Shown here in pieces: positions 1 to 4,995 of a stretch of DNA of 8,623 nucleotides. How positions within the stretch are numbered: position 1 is the stretch's first letter; each line of letters opens with the position of its first letter. The DNA is from Deltaproteobacteria bacterium (GTDB lineage: Bacteria; Desulfobacterota; Desulfobacteria; Desulfobacterales; Desulfatibacillaceae): NCBI GenBank assembly GCA_019308705.1, contig JAFDHW010000083.1:1-8623 (forward strand), in the 5' to 3' direction. The notes beneath the pieces were generated by a model that was given only the letters and a program-made list of their open reading frames with translations, made no database searches and was not told where the DNA came from. The translations under genes and the position numbers were made by a program.

Positions 1-110
1 CTCCCAAAATTAACCATCGGAGCTTAGCTCAACCCACCGAACCGCCGTGTACGGACCCGTACGCACGGTGGTGTGACAGGGAAAGCGGGCGACCGCCTAC
101 CTATGTCGAT
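1..110 (+). mobile_element. Group II intron, 3' end (partial, cut by window start)
   Basis: The first 110 bases are the 3' terminal part of a group II self-splicing intron. A canonical domain V hairpin (41-72) is followed by a domain VI hairpin (75-107) with a bulged adenosine at 103, and the intron ends in AT at 109-110, matching the ...AY 3' boundary rule. The branch adenosine is 7 nt from the end, the expected distance. Bases 1-40 would be the region between the intron-encoded reverse transcriptase/maturase gene and domain V; no part of that protein is visible. The 3' exon begins at 111, 6 bp from the stop codon of a gene on the opposite strand, so the intron appears to sit in an intergenic site. 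The class is not settled; the CGC catalytic triad is compatible with bacterial class C. Confidence 0.88.
41..107 (+). ncRNA. Group II intron domains V and VI (catalytic core and branch point)
   Basis: Domain V: bases 41-49 pair with 64-72 (9 bp including one G-U), a 2-nt CG bulge lies at 62-63, bases 50-53 pair with 58-61, and a four-base loop (54-57) caps it. This is the standard 34-nt layout, with CGC at 43-45 in place of the common AGC triad. Domain VI: GACA 75-78 pairs with TGTC 104-107, GG 79-80 pairs with CC 100-101, and GCGG 85-88 pairs with CCGC 93-96 around a GNRA tetraloop (GCGA, 89-92). A103 lies unpaired beside the basal stem as the branch point. All pairings were read directly from the sequence. 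Confidence 0.85.
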
Positions 111-116
111 TCCCGG

Positions 117-506
117 TTACCAGCGGTCCCGGTAATCCCCGGGCCGGTGCCAGTAGATTACCTGCACCCGCCCCCGTTTCACCACAAAGGAGTTGAGCAC
201 GAAGCTCACCAGGCTGATGATCAGCGAGCCCACCATCGCGGACCAGAACCCGGAAATGGTCAAGCCCGGCGCCACGCCCGCCACCATGAGCAGAAGCACC
301 GCGTTGATCACCACGATGAAAAGCCCCAGGGTGAGGATGGTGATGGGCAAAGACAGGATGAGGAACACCGGCCGCACGAAGGTGTTCAAAATCCCCAGCA
401 GGGCCGCGGCGAACAGGGCGGAAAAGAACCCGGAAACCTGCACGCCGTCCACCAGGTAAGCGGTGAGCAGGATGGAAGCCGTCAGTATGAGCCACCGGAT
501 CAGCAT
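117..506 (-). CDS. Small four-helix membrane protein, YvlD / phage-holin-4 family (PF04020-like)
   Basis: A 129-residue, almost entirely hydrophobic protein with four predicted membrane segments (about residues 2-19, 26-41, 47-73 and 85-110) and a short basic C-terminal tail. The segment NTFVRPVFLILSLPITILTLGL (broken here for reading: N41 to R45-P, then LPIT, then LTLGLF) is the signature of this family, followed by an INA motif in helix 3. The family is widespread in bacteria; it is named after mycobacteriophage holins, but chromosomal members such as YvlD are not shown to be lytic, and their role is unclear, possibly in envelope stress. The ATG at 506 was chosen because a purine-rich ribosome site (GGAAGGGG) lies just upstream; an in-frame TTG 18 bases earlier lacks one. 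The stop codon (119-117) is 6 bp from the end of the group II intron, which is transcribed towards it. Confidence 0.8.
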   Translation of the reverse strand: MLIRWLILTASILLTAYLVDGVQVSGFFSALFAAALLGILNTFVRPVFLILSLPITILTLGLFIVVINAVLLLMVAGVAPGLTISGFWSAMVGSLIISLVSFVLNSFVVKRGRVQVIYWHRPGDYRDRW

Positions 507-575
507 TGGATGCCCCTTCCGCAATCCCCGGCGCGGGAATTGCCACCATGGTTACGATCCTTTGGGATATTCTCC

Positions 576-603
576 AACATAGTCCCTCGGCCGCCGAACA
601 CAA
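576..603 (-). promoter_or_regulatory. Possible sigma-70 promoter for the YvlD-type gene
   Basis: On the minus strand TTGTGT (603-598) and TATGTT (581-576) are separated by 16 bp, about 70 nt upstream of the ATG at 506. Both hexamers are only partial matches, so this is a tentative call. Confidence 0.3.
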
Positions 604-631
604 GGGCGTTGGGGGAAAATGCCCCCGGGAT

Positions 632-661
632 TTGACACAAAGACCCCGCCTTGGCTATAGA
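632..661 (+). promoter_or_regulatory. Sigma-70-type promoter (TTGACA-18-TATAGA)
   Basis: A perfect -35 hexamer TTGACA (632-637) and TATAGA (656-661) are separated by 18 bp, predicting a start near 668. The nearest downstream gene begins at 1011, so the transcript would have a leader of about 340 nt or be a separate small RNA. Confidence 0.6.
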
Positions 662-667
662 ATGAAC

Positions 668-782
668 GGTTGCCCCCGCCGCCGGACGGCGGGAGGCGTC
701 TCGAAAGCTTCCTGAACAAAACCCCGGTCAAATCCGGACCCGGGACTGCGGAAAATCCGTTTGCCCGGACACGTCCTTTTTT
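668..782 (+). ncRNA. Candidate small RNA or attenuated leader
   Basis: Transcription from the promoter at 632-661 would produce an RNA that begins with a 7-bp GC hairpin (675-681 with 687-693, five-base loop). It ends in a compound hairpin: GGAC 736-739 with GTCC 773-776, CCGGG 740-744 with CCCGG 764-768, and CGGA 749-752 with TCCG 756-759 around AAA, with an unpaired ACAC at 769-772. Six T residues follow directly (777-782). A promoter, structured body and terminator-like end about 115 nt apart look like a small RNA gene, or a leader that can terminate before the SDR gene. It does not show the signatures I know for 4.5S, 6S, tmRNA or RNase P. The bulged terminator stem makes this uncertain. 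Confidence 0.35.
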
Positions 783-1010
783 CCGGAAAGCCTTCATAGT
801 CCGAATTGTTCATGAGAAATTTCGTTGAACGGAATATATCCAATATTTTAAAAGTATTAATGGTTAATTGGCGGATGATTGGAAAATACGCTCCGCTTTT
901 TTGAAGGAATTTTGACGTTGGCGGAATTTTTCACCCGTCGGGCTCGTGAATAATCCGGGATAGGGGCCGGGCCCCGCCTTCCGGCTGCCGCCGCAGGAAA
1001 GGTAAATTCC

Positions 1011-2114
1011 ATGGCCGTCAAAACCCGTTCCGTGCTGGTGACCGGAGCTTCCCATCCCTGGGGGGCCAAGCTCATGCCCCTTTTGGAAGCAGACCCCGGG
1101 TTCGATCCCATCATCGGGATCGATTTCAAGAAACCGGACAAGCCCTTCAAGCGGGCCGAATTCTTCCAGGTGGACCTGCACAATCCGCTTATTGCGGAAC
1201 TGTTGCAGGTGGCCCGGGTGGATACGGTCTGCCACCTCTTGTTTCTGGACTCCTACGCGGGTAACGAGGAGTATTTCGACCAGAACGTCATGGGCACCAT
1301 GGACCTTCTGGCCGCCTGCGCCGCCTCGGAGACAAAGAAGGTCATCATCAAGAGCGACACCAAGGTCTACGGCGCGGACCATCTGCATCCCAACTACATA
1401 ACCGAGGACGCGGAGATCAAGGGGATGCACCAGCACCGCTACATCCAGGACCGGGTGGAGCTGGAGCGCATGGTGGAGCGGTTCATCCGCCAGAACAAGA
1501 CCCCCCAAATGACCATCCTGCGGTTTGCCAACATCCTGGGCCGCACCATCGACACCCCCATCATGCGCTACCTGGATTCCAACATCGTGCCCACGGTGGT
1601 GGGCTATGACCCGCTTTTCCAGTTCACCCACGAGGAGGACGTGATCGCGGCCTTGTTCCATACGCTCAAGACCGGCGCCACGGGCATTTTCAACATCGCC
1701 GGCGACGGGGTCATCCCTTTAAGCCAAGTGCTCAGGATCGGCGGCAAACATCCCTTGCCCGTGTCCTCCACCCTGCTGAAGCTCACCTCCGCCCTGTGGC
1801 GCAAGGCGGGCAGAAAGGGCGTGCTTTCCTCGGTGCCCATCGAGGCGGGTTATTTGAAGTACAACTGCCTGGGCGACACCCGGAAGATGAAGGAAGTGCT
1901 CGGTTTTTACCCCAGGTATTCCTCCAAGGACGCGGTGGTGGATTTCTTCGCGCATTTGCGCATCCGGCGCTACCTGCCTTACCACCGGGCCATCCGTTCC
2001 GACCCCCTTTCCTCGGAAAAGCTCCAGGCATGGATCCAGAGCCGGAGGCGCGCCTCGGACTACCTTTCGGACCTGATCGAGACGTTTGACAAGGAAGGCC
2101 AATATGACCAGTAA
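1011..2114 (+). CDS. Extended SDR, NAD-dependent epimerase/dehydratase family, with divergent active site
   Basis: A 367-residue Rossmann-fold protein of the extended short-chain dehydrogenase/reductase family, probably acting on a nucleotide sugar or isoprenoid/lipid-linked substrate in the cytoplasm. The N-terminal nucleotide loop is TGASHPWG (11-18), where the middle glycine of TGxxGxxG is His15. Asp38 at the end of strand 2 suggests NAD rather than NADP. DTKVYG (116-121) corresponds to the usual S/T-x-x-VYG segment. The catalytic YxxxK is represented by YIQDR (144-148), so lysine is replaced by arginine. LRFANILGR (170-178) and QFTHEEDVI (204-212) are typical later SDR motifs. About 80 C-terminal residues are basic and extend past the core. 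ATG 1011 has AGGAAAGG 8 nt upstream. The stop overlaps the acyltransferase start by 11 bp, so the two are probably coupled. The exact substrate cannot be read from the sequence. Confidence 0.85.
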   Translation: MAVKTRSVLVTGASHPWGAKLMPLLEADPGFDPIIGIDFKKPDKPFKRAEFFQVDLHNPLIAELLQVARVDTVCHLLFLDSYAGNEEYFDQNVMGTMDLLAACAASETKKVIIKSDTKVYGADHLHPNYITEDAEIKGMHQHRYIQDRVELERMVERFIRQNKTPQMTILRFANILGRTIDTPIMRYLDSNIVPTVVGYDPLFQFTHEEDVIAALFHTLKTGATGIFNIAGDGVIPLSQVLRIGGKHPLPVSSTLLKLTSALWRKAGRKGVLSSVPIEAGYLKYNCLGDTRKMKEVLGFYPRYSSKDAVVDFFAHLRIRRYLPYHRAIRSDPLSSEKLQAWIQSRRRASDYLSDLIETFDKEGQYDQ

Positions 2115-3123
2115 TCCGCGGCCCGGGACCAAGCCGGAAAAGGTGCAGTGCAAGGCCGTCACCAAAAAGGGCGTGCGGTGCAGAAACGCGGCCAAAAGCG
2201 GCGAAGCCTTCTGCGCCATGCACCTTTCCATGCAAAAGGAGGAGAGGCGGCCCGCAAAAGAGCCGGAGGAGCGGTTTGACGCCAAGGACCTGGCCGAGTC
2301 GCTGGCCGAGATGCAGGCGTGGATGAAAAAGCGGCTGCGCGGCGACTACGAGGTGGACGAGTGGGGCTTTGACGAGGAGTTCGCCGAACTGTTCATGCCG
2401 CTCATGAAGTTTCTTTACCACAAGTACTGGAGGGTGACGGCCACGGGGCTTGAAAACGTGCCCGCGGAGGGCCGGGCGCTTCTGGTGGCCAATCACTCCG
2501 GGGTCCTGCCTTGGGATGGAGCCATGATCATCATGGCCGTGCGGGAGGACCACCCGCAGCCCCGGCAGGTGCGGGCCCTGGTGCTCTCCCTTTTCTTCTC
2601 CTTGCCCTTTACCGGCACCATGCTGCAGCGCATCGGCCATGTGCAGGCCTCGCCCGCCAACTCCGAGAGGCTTTTGAACGAGGATGAGCTGTGCCTGGTG
2701 TTTCCCGAGGGAGTCAAAGGCATCGGCAAGCCGTTTTCCCGGCGCTACCAGCTGGCCCGGTTCGGCAGGGGAGGGTTCGTGCGGGTGGCGCTGAAGACCC
2801 GCTCGCCCATCATCCCCGTGTCCGTGGTGGGAGCCGAGGAAATCTATCCCCTTTTGGTGAACCTGCGCCCCTTGGCGTCGCTCCTGGGCGTGCCTTACGT
2901 GCCCATCACCCCCACGTTTCCCCTGCTGGGGCCCTTGGGCGCGGTGCCCCTGCCCACCAAGTGGTACATCCACTTCGGCGAGCCCATCAACATCCAGGAC
3001 ATGACCTACCGGCCCTCGGAGGAGCCCCTTCTGGTCACCAAGATATCCAACCAGGTGCGCGACACCATCCAGCGCCAGATCTACGAAAGACTGAAAACCC
3101 GGCGCTCCGTTTTCTTTGAGTAG
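2104..3123 (+). CDS. PlsC-like lysophospholipid/glycerol-3-phosphate acyltransferase with N-terminal Cys3His motif
   Basis: A 339-residue acyltransferase of the PlsC/LPLAT superfamily, expected to transfer an acyl chain to a lysophospholipid or related acceptor at the inner membrane. The catalytic His is in ANHSGVLPWDG (129-139): His131 and Asp138 are separated by six residues, not the classical four (HX4D), a variant seen in NHSG-LP-D subfamilies. FPEG (200-203) is the second acceptor-binding motif, and IIPVSVVG (236-243) a later conserved strand. Residues 16-40 carry C16-x9-C26-x10-C37-x2-H40 in a basic context (QCKAVTKKGVRCRN), resembling the small DUF5763-type zinc-binding motif; a charged linker (41-80) joins it to the enzyme. 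ATG 2104 was chosen over the TTG at 2086 because AAGGAAGG lies 5 nt before it. It overlaps the upstream SDR by 11 bp, suggesting one operon and a shared lipid-modification pathway; that pathway is inferred only. Confidence 0.87.
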   Translation: MTSNPRPGTKPEKVQCKAVTKKGVRCRNAAKSGEAFCAMHLSMQKEERRPAKEPEERFDAKDLAESLAEMQAWMKKRLRGDYEVDEWGFDEEFAELFMPLMKFLYHKYWRVTATGLENVPAEGRALLVANHSGVLPWDGAMIIMAVREDHPQPRQVRALVLSLFFSLPFTGTMLQRIGHVQASPANSERLLNEDELCLVFPEGVKGIGKPFSRRYQLARFGRGGFVRVALKTRSPIIPVSVVGAEEIYPLLVNLRPLASLLGVPYVPITPTFPLLGPLGAVPLPTKWYIHFGEPINIQDMTYRPSEEPLLVTKISNQVRDTIQRQIYERLKTRRSVFFE

Positions 3124-3146
3124 ACGACAACTCGTAGAAAACGGGG

Positions 3147-3177
3147 ACGCCGGGTTTCCCGGTCGACCCTGTGGCGT
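3147..3177. terminator. Possible hairpin between convergent genes
   Basis: CCGGG 3150-3154 pairs with CCCGG 3158-3162 around TTT, and ACGCC 3147-3151 can alternatively pair with GGCGT 3173-3177. It lies between the convergent acyltransferase and phaR stops, where a terminator is expected, but there is no T tract on either side. Confidence 0.25.
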
Positions 3178-3185
3178 TAAGGGGG

Positions 3186-3827
3186 TTATCCCGCCTTGGT
3201 CTGTTTTTTTGCGGCCGCCGGTGTATTCTCCTTCTTGGTTTCCAGTTCCAGGATCTTTTTCCCTTGCGCGTCTTTTTCCAGCCTGTCCACGCGGGCGGCA
3301 AGCTCGCGGAGTTGCTTGGCCAGCCCGTCCACCTGCTCCTTGGCGGCCAGGTTCATCCTGGAAAGGGCCAAGGCCACGCTCTGGTCGATCTTGTCGCTGA
3401 TCCACACCTTGAACGAACCCGCCTGACCCTTCATCTCGCGCTTTATCCGGTTTACTTCCGTGGCGGGAATCTCGTTGTTCTTCACCATGCGGTTGACGAT
3501 CTTGTCCAGTTCGCCTTCGGCCGCGGAAAACGCGCTCTGCCACAGGGACACGTAGCGCCGGGCGAGGTTCATGGTGCCCTGCAAGGTGTCCTGGAAGGTG
3601 CCCTGGCCTTTTTGCAGGATCTGCATGAGCACGGAGGAAGGCACATCCTTTTCCCTGGCCAGGATCTGCCCGATGGTGGCCGAGGTGAGATCCTTGCCGG
3701 TCTTGGTGTCCGTGATACGGACCTCTTCGCCCTTGGAAACCAGCTCCGCGACGCGGGAGAGCGAGATGTACTTCTTGTCCTCCGTGTCGTAGAGTTTTCG
3801 GTTGGTGTACTTCTTGATGTTTCTCAT
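3186..3827 (-). CDS. phaR: PHA synthesis regulator, PhaR family (PHB_acc_N DNA-binding domain)
   Basis: A 213-residue protein. Residues 3-60 (IKKYTNRKLYDTEDKKYISL, then DLTSATIGQIL) are an unmistakable PhaR N-terminal DNA-binding domain (PF07879). In characterised bacteria PhaR represses phasin genes and its own gene, binds nascent polyhydroxyalkanoate granules, and is thereby titrated off DNA. The middle (70-155) is helical and amphipathic, as in phasin-like PHA-associated proteins; residues 158-200 look like a coiled coil with heptad leucines; the last 15 residues are Ala/Lys-rich (AAAKKQTKAG), a short echo of the neighbouring phasin's tail. ATG 3827 is preceded by GGAG at suitable spacing. 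It lies 79 bp downstream of the phasin gene on the same strand and is probably cotranscribed with it. The DNA-binding assignment is strong; autoregulation is inferred from the family. Confidence 0.9.
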   Translation of the reverse strand: MRNIKKYTNRKLYDTEDKKYISLSRVAELVSKGEEVRITDTKTGKDLTSATIGQILAREKDVPSSVLMQILQKGQGTFQDTLQGTMNLARRYVSLWQSAFSAAEGELDKIVNRMVKNNEIPATEVNRIKREMKGQAGSFKVWISDKIDQSVALALSRMNLAAKEQVDGLAKQLRELAARVDRLEKDAQGKKILELETKKENTPAAAKKQTKAG

Positions 3828-3850
3828 GGTGCTCCATGGTTCCCGCAGCC

Positions 3851-3882
3851 GGGACGGGCCGGAGGAAGCCCTCCGGCGTCCC
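3851..3882 (-). promoter_or_regulatory. Strong intergenic hairpin between phasin gene and phaR
   Basis: GGGACG 3851-3856 pairs with CGTCCC 3877-3882, and CCGGAGG 3859-3865 pairs with CCTCCGG 3870-3876 around a four-base loop; the only flaw is a 2-nt bulge at 3857-3858. There is no T run downstream on the minus strand, so it fits an mRNA-stabilising or partial-termination element that would let phasin exceed PhaR, rather than a full terminator. Confidence 0.55.
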
Positions 3883-3906
3883 GTCCGTGCGGCGGCACCT
3901 TGGGAG

Positions 3907-4779
3907 TTATTTCCGGTTGGGCAGCTTGTCCTTGATGAGGCTCCTGGCGTCCGCAGTAAGTTTTTGCACGTCCTGCCTGGAGGGCAGGTTCATGAGGCCG
4001 GGCACCCGGGCCGCGTAGCTCTTGCCGCGCTCCCGCAGGCCGGCGATGGCGGTCATGGTGAGGCTGCCCATGTCCTGGGCCACGTCCATCCCGGTTTCCA
4101 CGGCTTTTTTCAGGCTCTCGTTGTACCCGGAAATCGCGGCGGAGGCAGAGTCGGAAACCTTGCGGATGGTGCGGGAGAGCAGGGCCTGTTCCTTCTGTCC
4201 CTCCCGGGAAAACATGGAGACGCGGGACTTGATCTTTTCCGTGTCCACCAGGTTGCTCACGATCTCGGCGGTGCTCTTGCCCATGTCCTCCACCAGGTCG
4301 CGGCCGGAGTCCAAGATCTTTCTCACGTTCTCATTGTAGTCGCCCAGGGTGGCGCTGGCGGTGCCGGCCATGCGCTGGATGGTGCGGACCACGTAGTATT
4401 CCGAAGCGGGCTTCTGCACGCCCACGGCGGGGCGGGCCGCGGCCTTGGGAGCGGCGGCGGGCTTAACGGCCGCGGTAGCGGCTTTCTTGGGGACCGGTTT
4501 TTTGGCCGCCGCGGTCTTCTTGGCTGGGGCGGCTTTCTTGGCGGCGGTCTTCTTGGCGGCCGGTTTCTTGGCGGCCGTGGCGGTTTTCTTTGCCGCCGGT
4601 TTTTTGGCCGCCGCGGTCTTCTTGGCTGGGGCGGCTTTCTTGGCGGTGGTCTTCTTGGCGGCCGGTTTCTTGGCGGCCGTGGCGGTTTTCTTTGCCGCCG
4701 GTTTTTTGGCCGCCGTGGTCTTCTTGGCGGCCGGTTTCTTGGCCTGTGTCTTGGTGGTGCCCTTCTTTTCTTCTGCCAT
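3907..4779 (-). CDS. Phasin-like PHA granule protein with N-terminal histone-H1-like tail (PhaF-like, reversed order)
   Basis: A 290-residue protein. Residues 3-125 are low complexity, made of Lys/Ala/Pro/Thr units (KKPAAKKT, AKKAAPAKK) like histone H1, AlgP and the DNA-binding tail of Pseudomonas PhaF. Residues 126-290 are helical and phasin-like, built from two copies of a 46-residue unit (132-177 and 203-248, ungapped, 71 apart, about 17 identical positions), each with ASA, YNE and DMG. Phasins coat PHA granules; PhaF-type proteins also bind DNA and help partition granules at division. PhaF carries its tail at the C-terminus, whereas here it is N-terminal. ATG 4779 has the strong ribosome site GGAGGAAGGA. 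The gene precedes phaR and has a promoter with a palindrome. The phasin role rests on the repeats and the phaR neighbour; a general nucleoid protein is the alternative. Confidence 0.75.
   Translation of the reverse strand: MAEEKKGTTKTQAKKPAAKKTTAAKKPAAKKTATAAKKPAAKKTTAKKAAPAKKTAAAKKPAAKKTATAAKKPAAKKTAAKKAAPAKKTAAAKKPVPKKAATAAVKPAAAPKAAARPAVGVQKPASEYYVVRTIQRMAGTASATLGDYNENVRKILDSGRDLVEDMGKSTAEIVSNLVDTEKIKSRVSMFSREGQKEQALLSRTIRKVSDSASAAISGYNESLKKAVETGMDVAQDMGSLTMTAIAGLRERGKSYAARVPGLMNLPSRQDVQKLTADARSLIKDKLPNRK
4494..4714 (-). repeat. 102-bp near-perfect tandem repeat inside the phasin tail
   Basis: Bases 4511-4612 and 4613-4714 are two copies of a 102-bp unit that differ at one position by my reading; matching sequence extends left to about 4494, and a shorter diverged unit follows at 4715-4740. 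The unit encodes 34 residues of the Lys/Ala tail, so gain or loss of a copy keeps the frame. Confidence 0.85.
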
Positions 4780-4812
4780 TTCCTTCCTCCCTGTTGTGGT
4801 GATGGATTACGG

Positions 4813-4834
4813 GGTTTTTCCTGGTGGAAAAACC
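4813..4834 (-). promoter_or_regulatory. Perfect 9-bp hairpin in the phasin mRNA leader
   Basis: GGTTTTTCC (4813-4821) and GGAAAAACC (4826-4834) form an uninterrupted 9-bp stem with a four-base loop, 34 nt upstream of the phasin start codon. No T run follows, so it looks like a leader-stability or translation element rather than a terminator. Confidence 0.5.
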
Positions 4835-4855
4835 TCCAAGCCTTTTACGTTATTC

Positions 4856-4884
4856 AATATGACGCATTGCGTCATGGCCGTCAA
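4856..4884 (-). promoter_or_regulatory. Phasin promoter with overlapping operator
   Basis: On the minus strand TTGACG (4884-4879) and CATATT (4861-4856) lie 17 bp apart, giving a start near 4849 and a leader of about 70 nt. The 17-bp palindrome at 4859-4875 fills the spacer and touches the -10 box, the classical position for a repressor. Confidence 0.5.
4859..4875. promoter_or_regulatory. 17-bp perfect palindrome, candidate PhaR operator
   Basis: ATGACGCA-T-TGCGTCAT is a perfect inverted repeat with 8-nt arms around one central base. Its GCA/TGC core is reminiscent of TGC...GCA operators described for PhaR in alphaproteobacteria. The link to the phaR gene in this operon is inferred from position and family knowledge. 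Confidence 0.5.
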
Positions 4885-4937
4885 GCATTTTTTTTACCAC
4901 GTGACAATGTGGGGGAAACCCGCATGTTTCTTGGGGT

Positions 4938-4966
4938 TTGATCCCCTTGGCGGAGAGATTTATACT
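4938..4966 (+). promoter_or_regulatory. Sigma-70 promoter for the NFACT-R gene
   Basis: TTGATC (4938-4943) and TATACT (4961-4966) are separated by an ideal 17 bp, predicting a start near 4973 and a leader of about 25 nt. The -35 box lies inside a GGGG-N6-CCCC inverted repeat (4933-4946), and another hairpin (4907-4913 with 4919-4925) lies just upstream. Confidence 0.65.
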
Positions 4967-4995
4967 GCGGCGGAAAATTTTTTTCAGGGAGGCTC

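Larger units (their letters stand above)
507..1010. other. Gene-free 504-bp intergenic region
   Basis: No convincing protein-coding gene is present; open frames here have no family features or ribosome site. The left part holds a GGGGG/CCCCC hairpin (611-626) beside a strong plus-strand promoter (632-661). The middle (about 668-782) can fold into hairpins ending in six T residues. From about 790 to 930 the DNA is much more AT-rich than its surroundings and has short inverted repeats: GTTCA/TGAAC at 808-812 and 826-830 around GAAATTTC, and AATATTTT/AAAAGTATT near 842-858. A GGGGC/GCCCC hairpin (963-975) lies just before the ribosome site of the SDR gene. An AATAAT (949-954) resembles a -10 box but lacks a good -35. 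Confidence 0.7.

Noticed and set aside
147..635. 162-codon plus-strand frame over the YvlD-type gene
   Set aside because: His/Gln/Pro-rich shadow with no ribosome site; the opposite strand encodes a clear membrane protein.
668..782. 4.5S, 6S or tmRNA identity for the candidate small RNA
   Set aside because: None of their signature elements (such as the GGAAGCAGC-type SRP loop) is present.
918..935. Sigma-54-like element (TGGCGG then TTCAC)
   Set aside because: It lacks the conserved GC of the -12 box, so I do not call a sigma-54 promoter.
1783..3837. 684-codon open frame on the minus strand
   Set aside because: It runs antisense to the SDR, acyltransferase and phaR genes, is rich in Gly/His/Arg/Pro and has no domain features; typical of GC-rich DNA.
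3802..4941. 379-codon Gly-rich open frame on the plus strand
   Set aside because: Antisense shadow of the Lys/Ala tail; its repeats only mirror the 102-bp DNA repeat.
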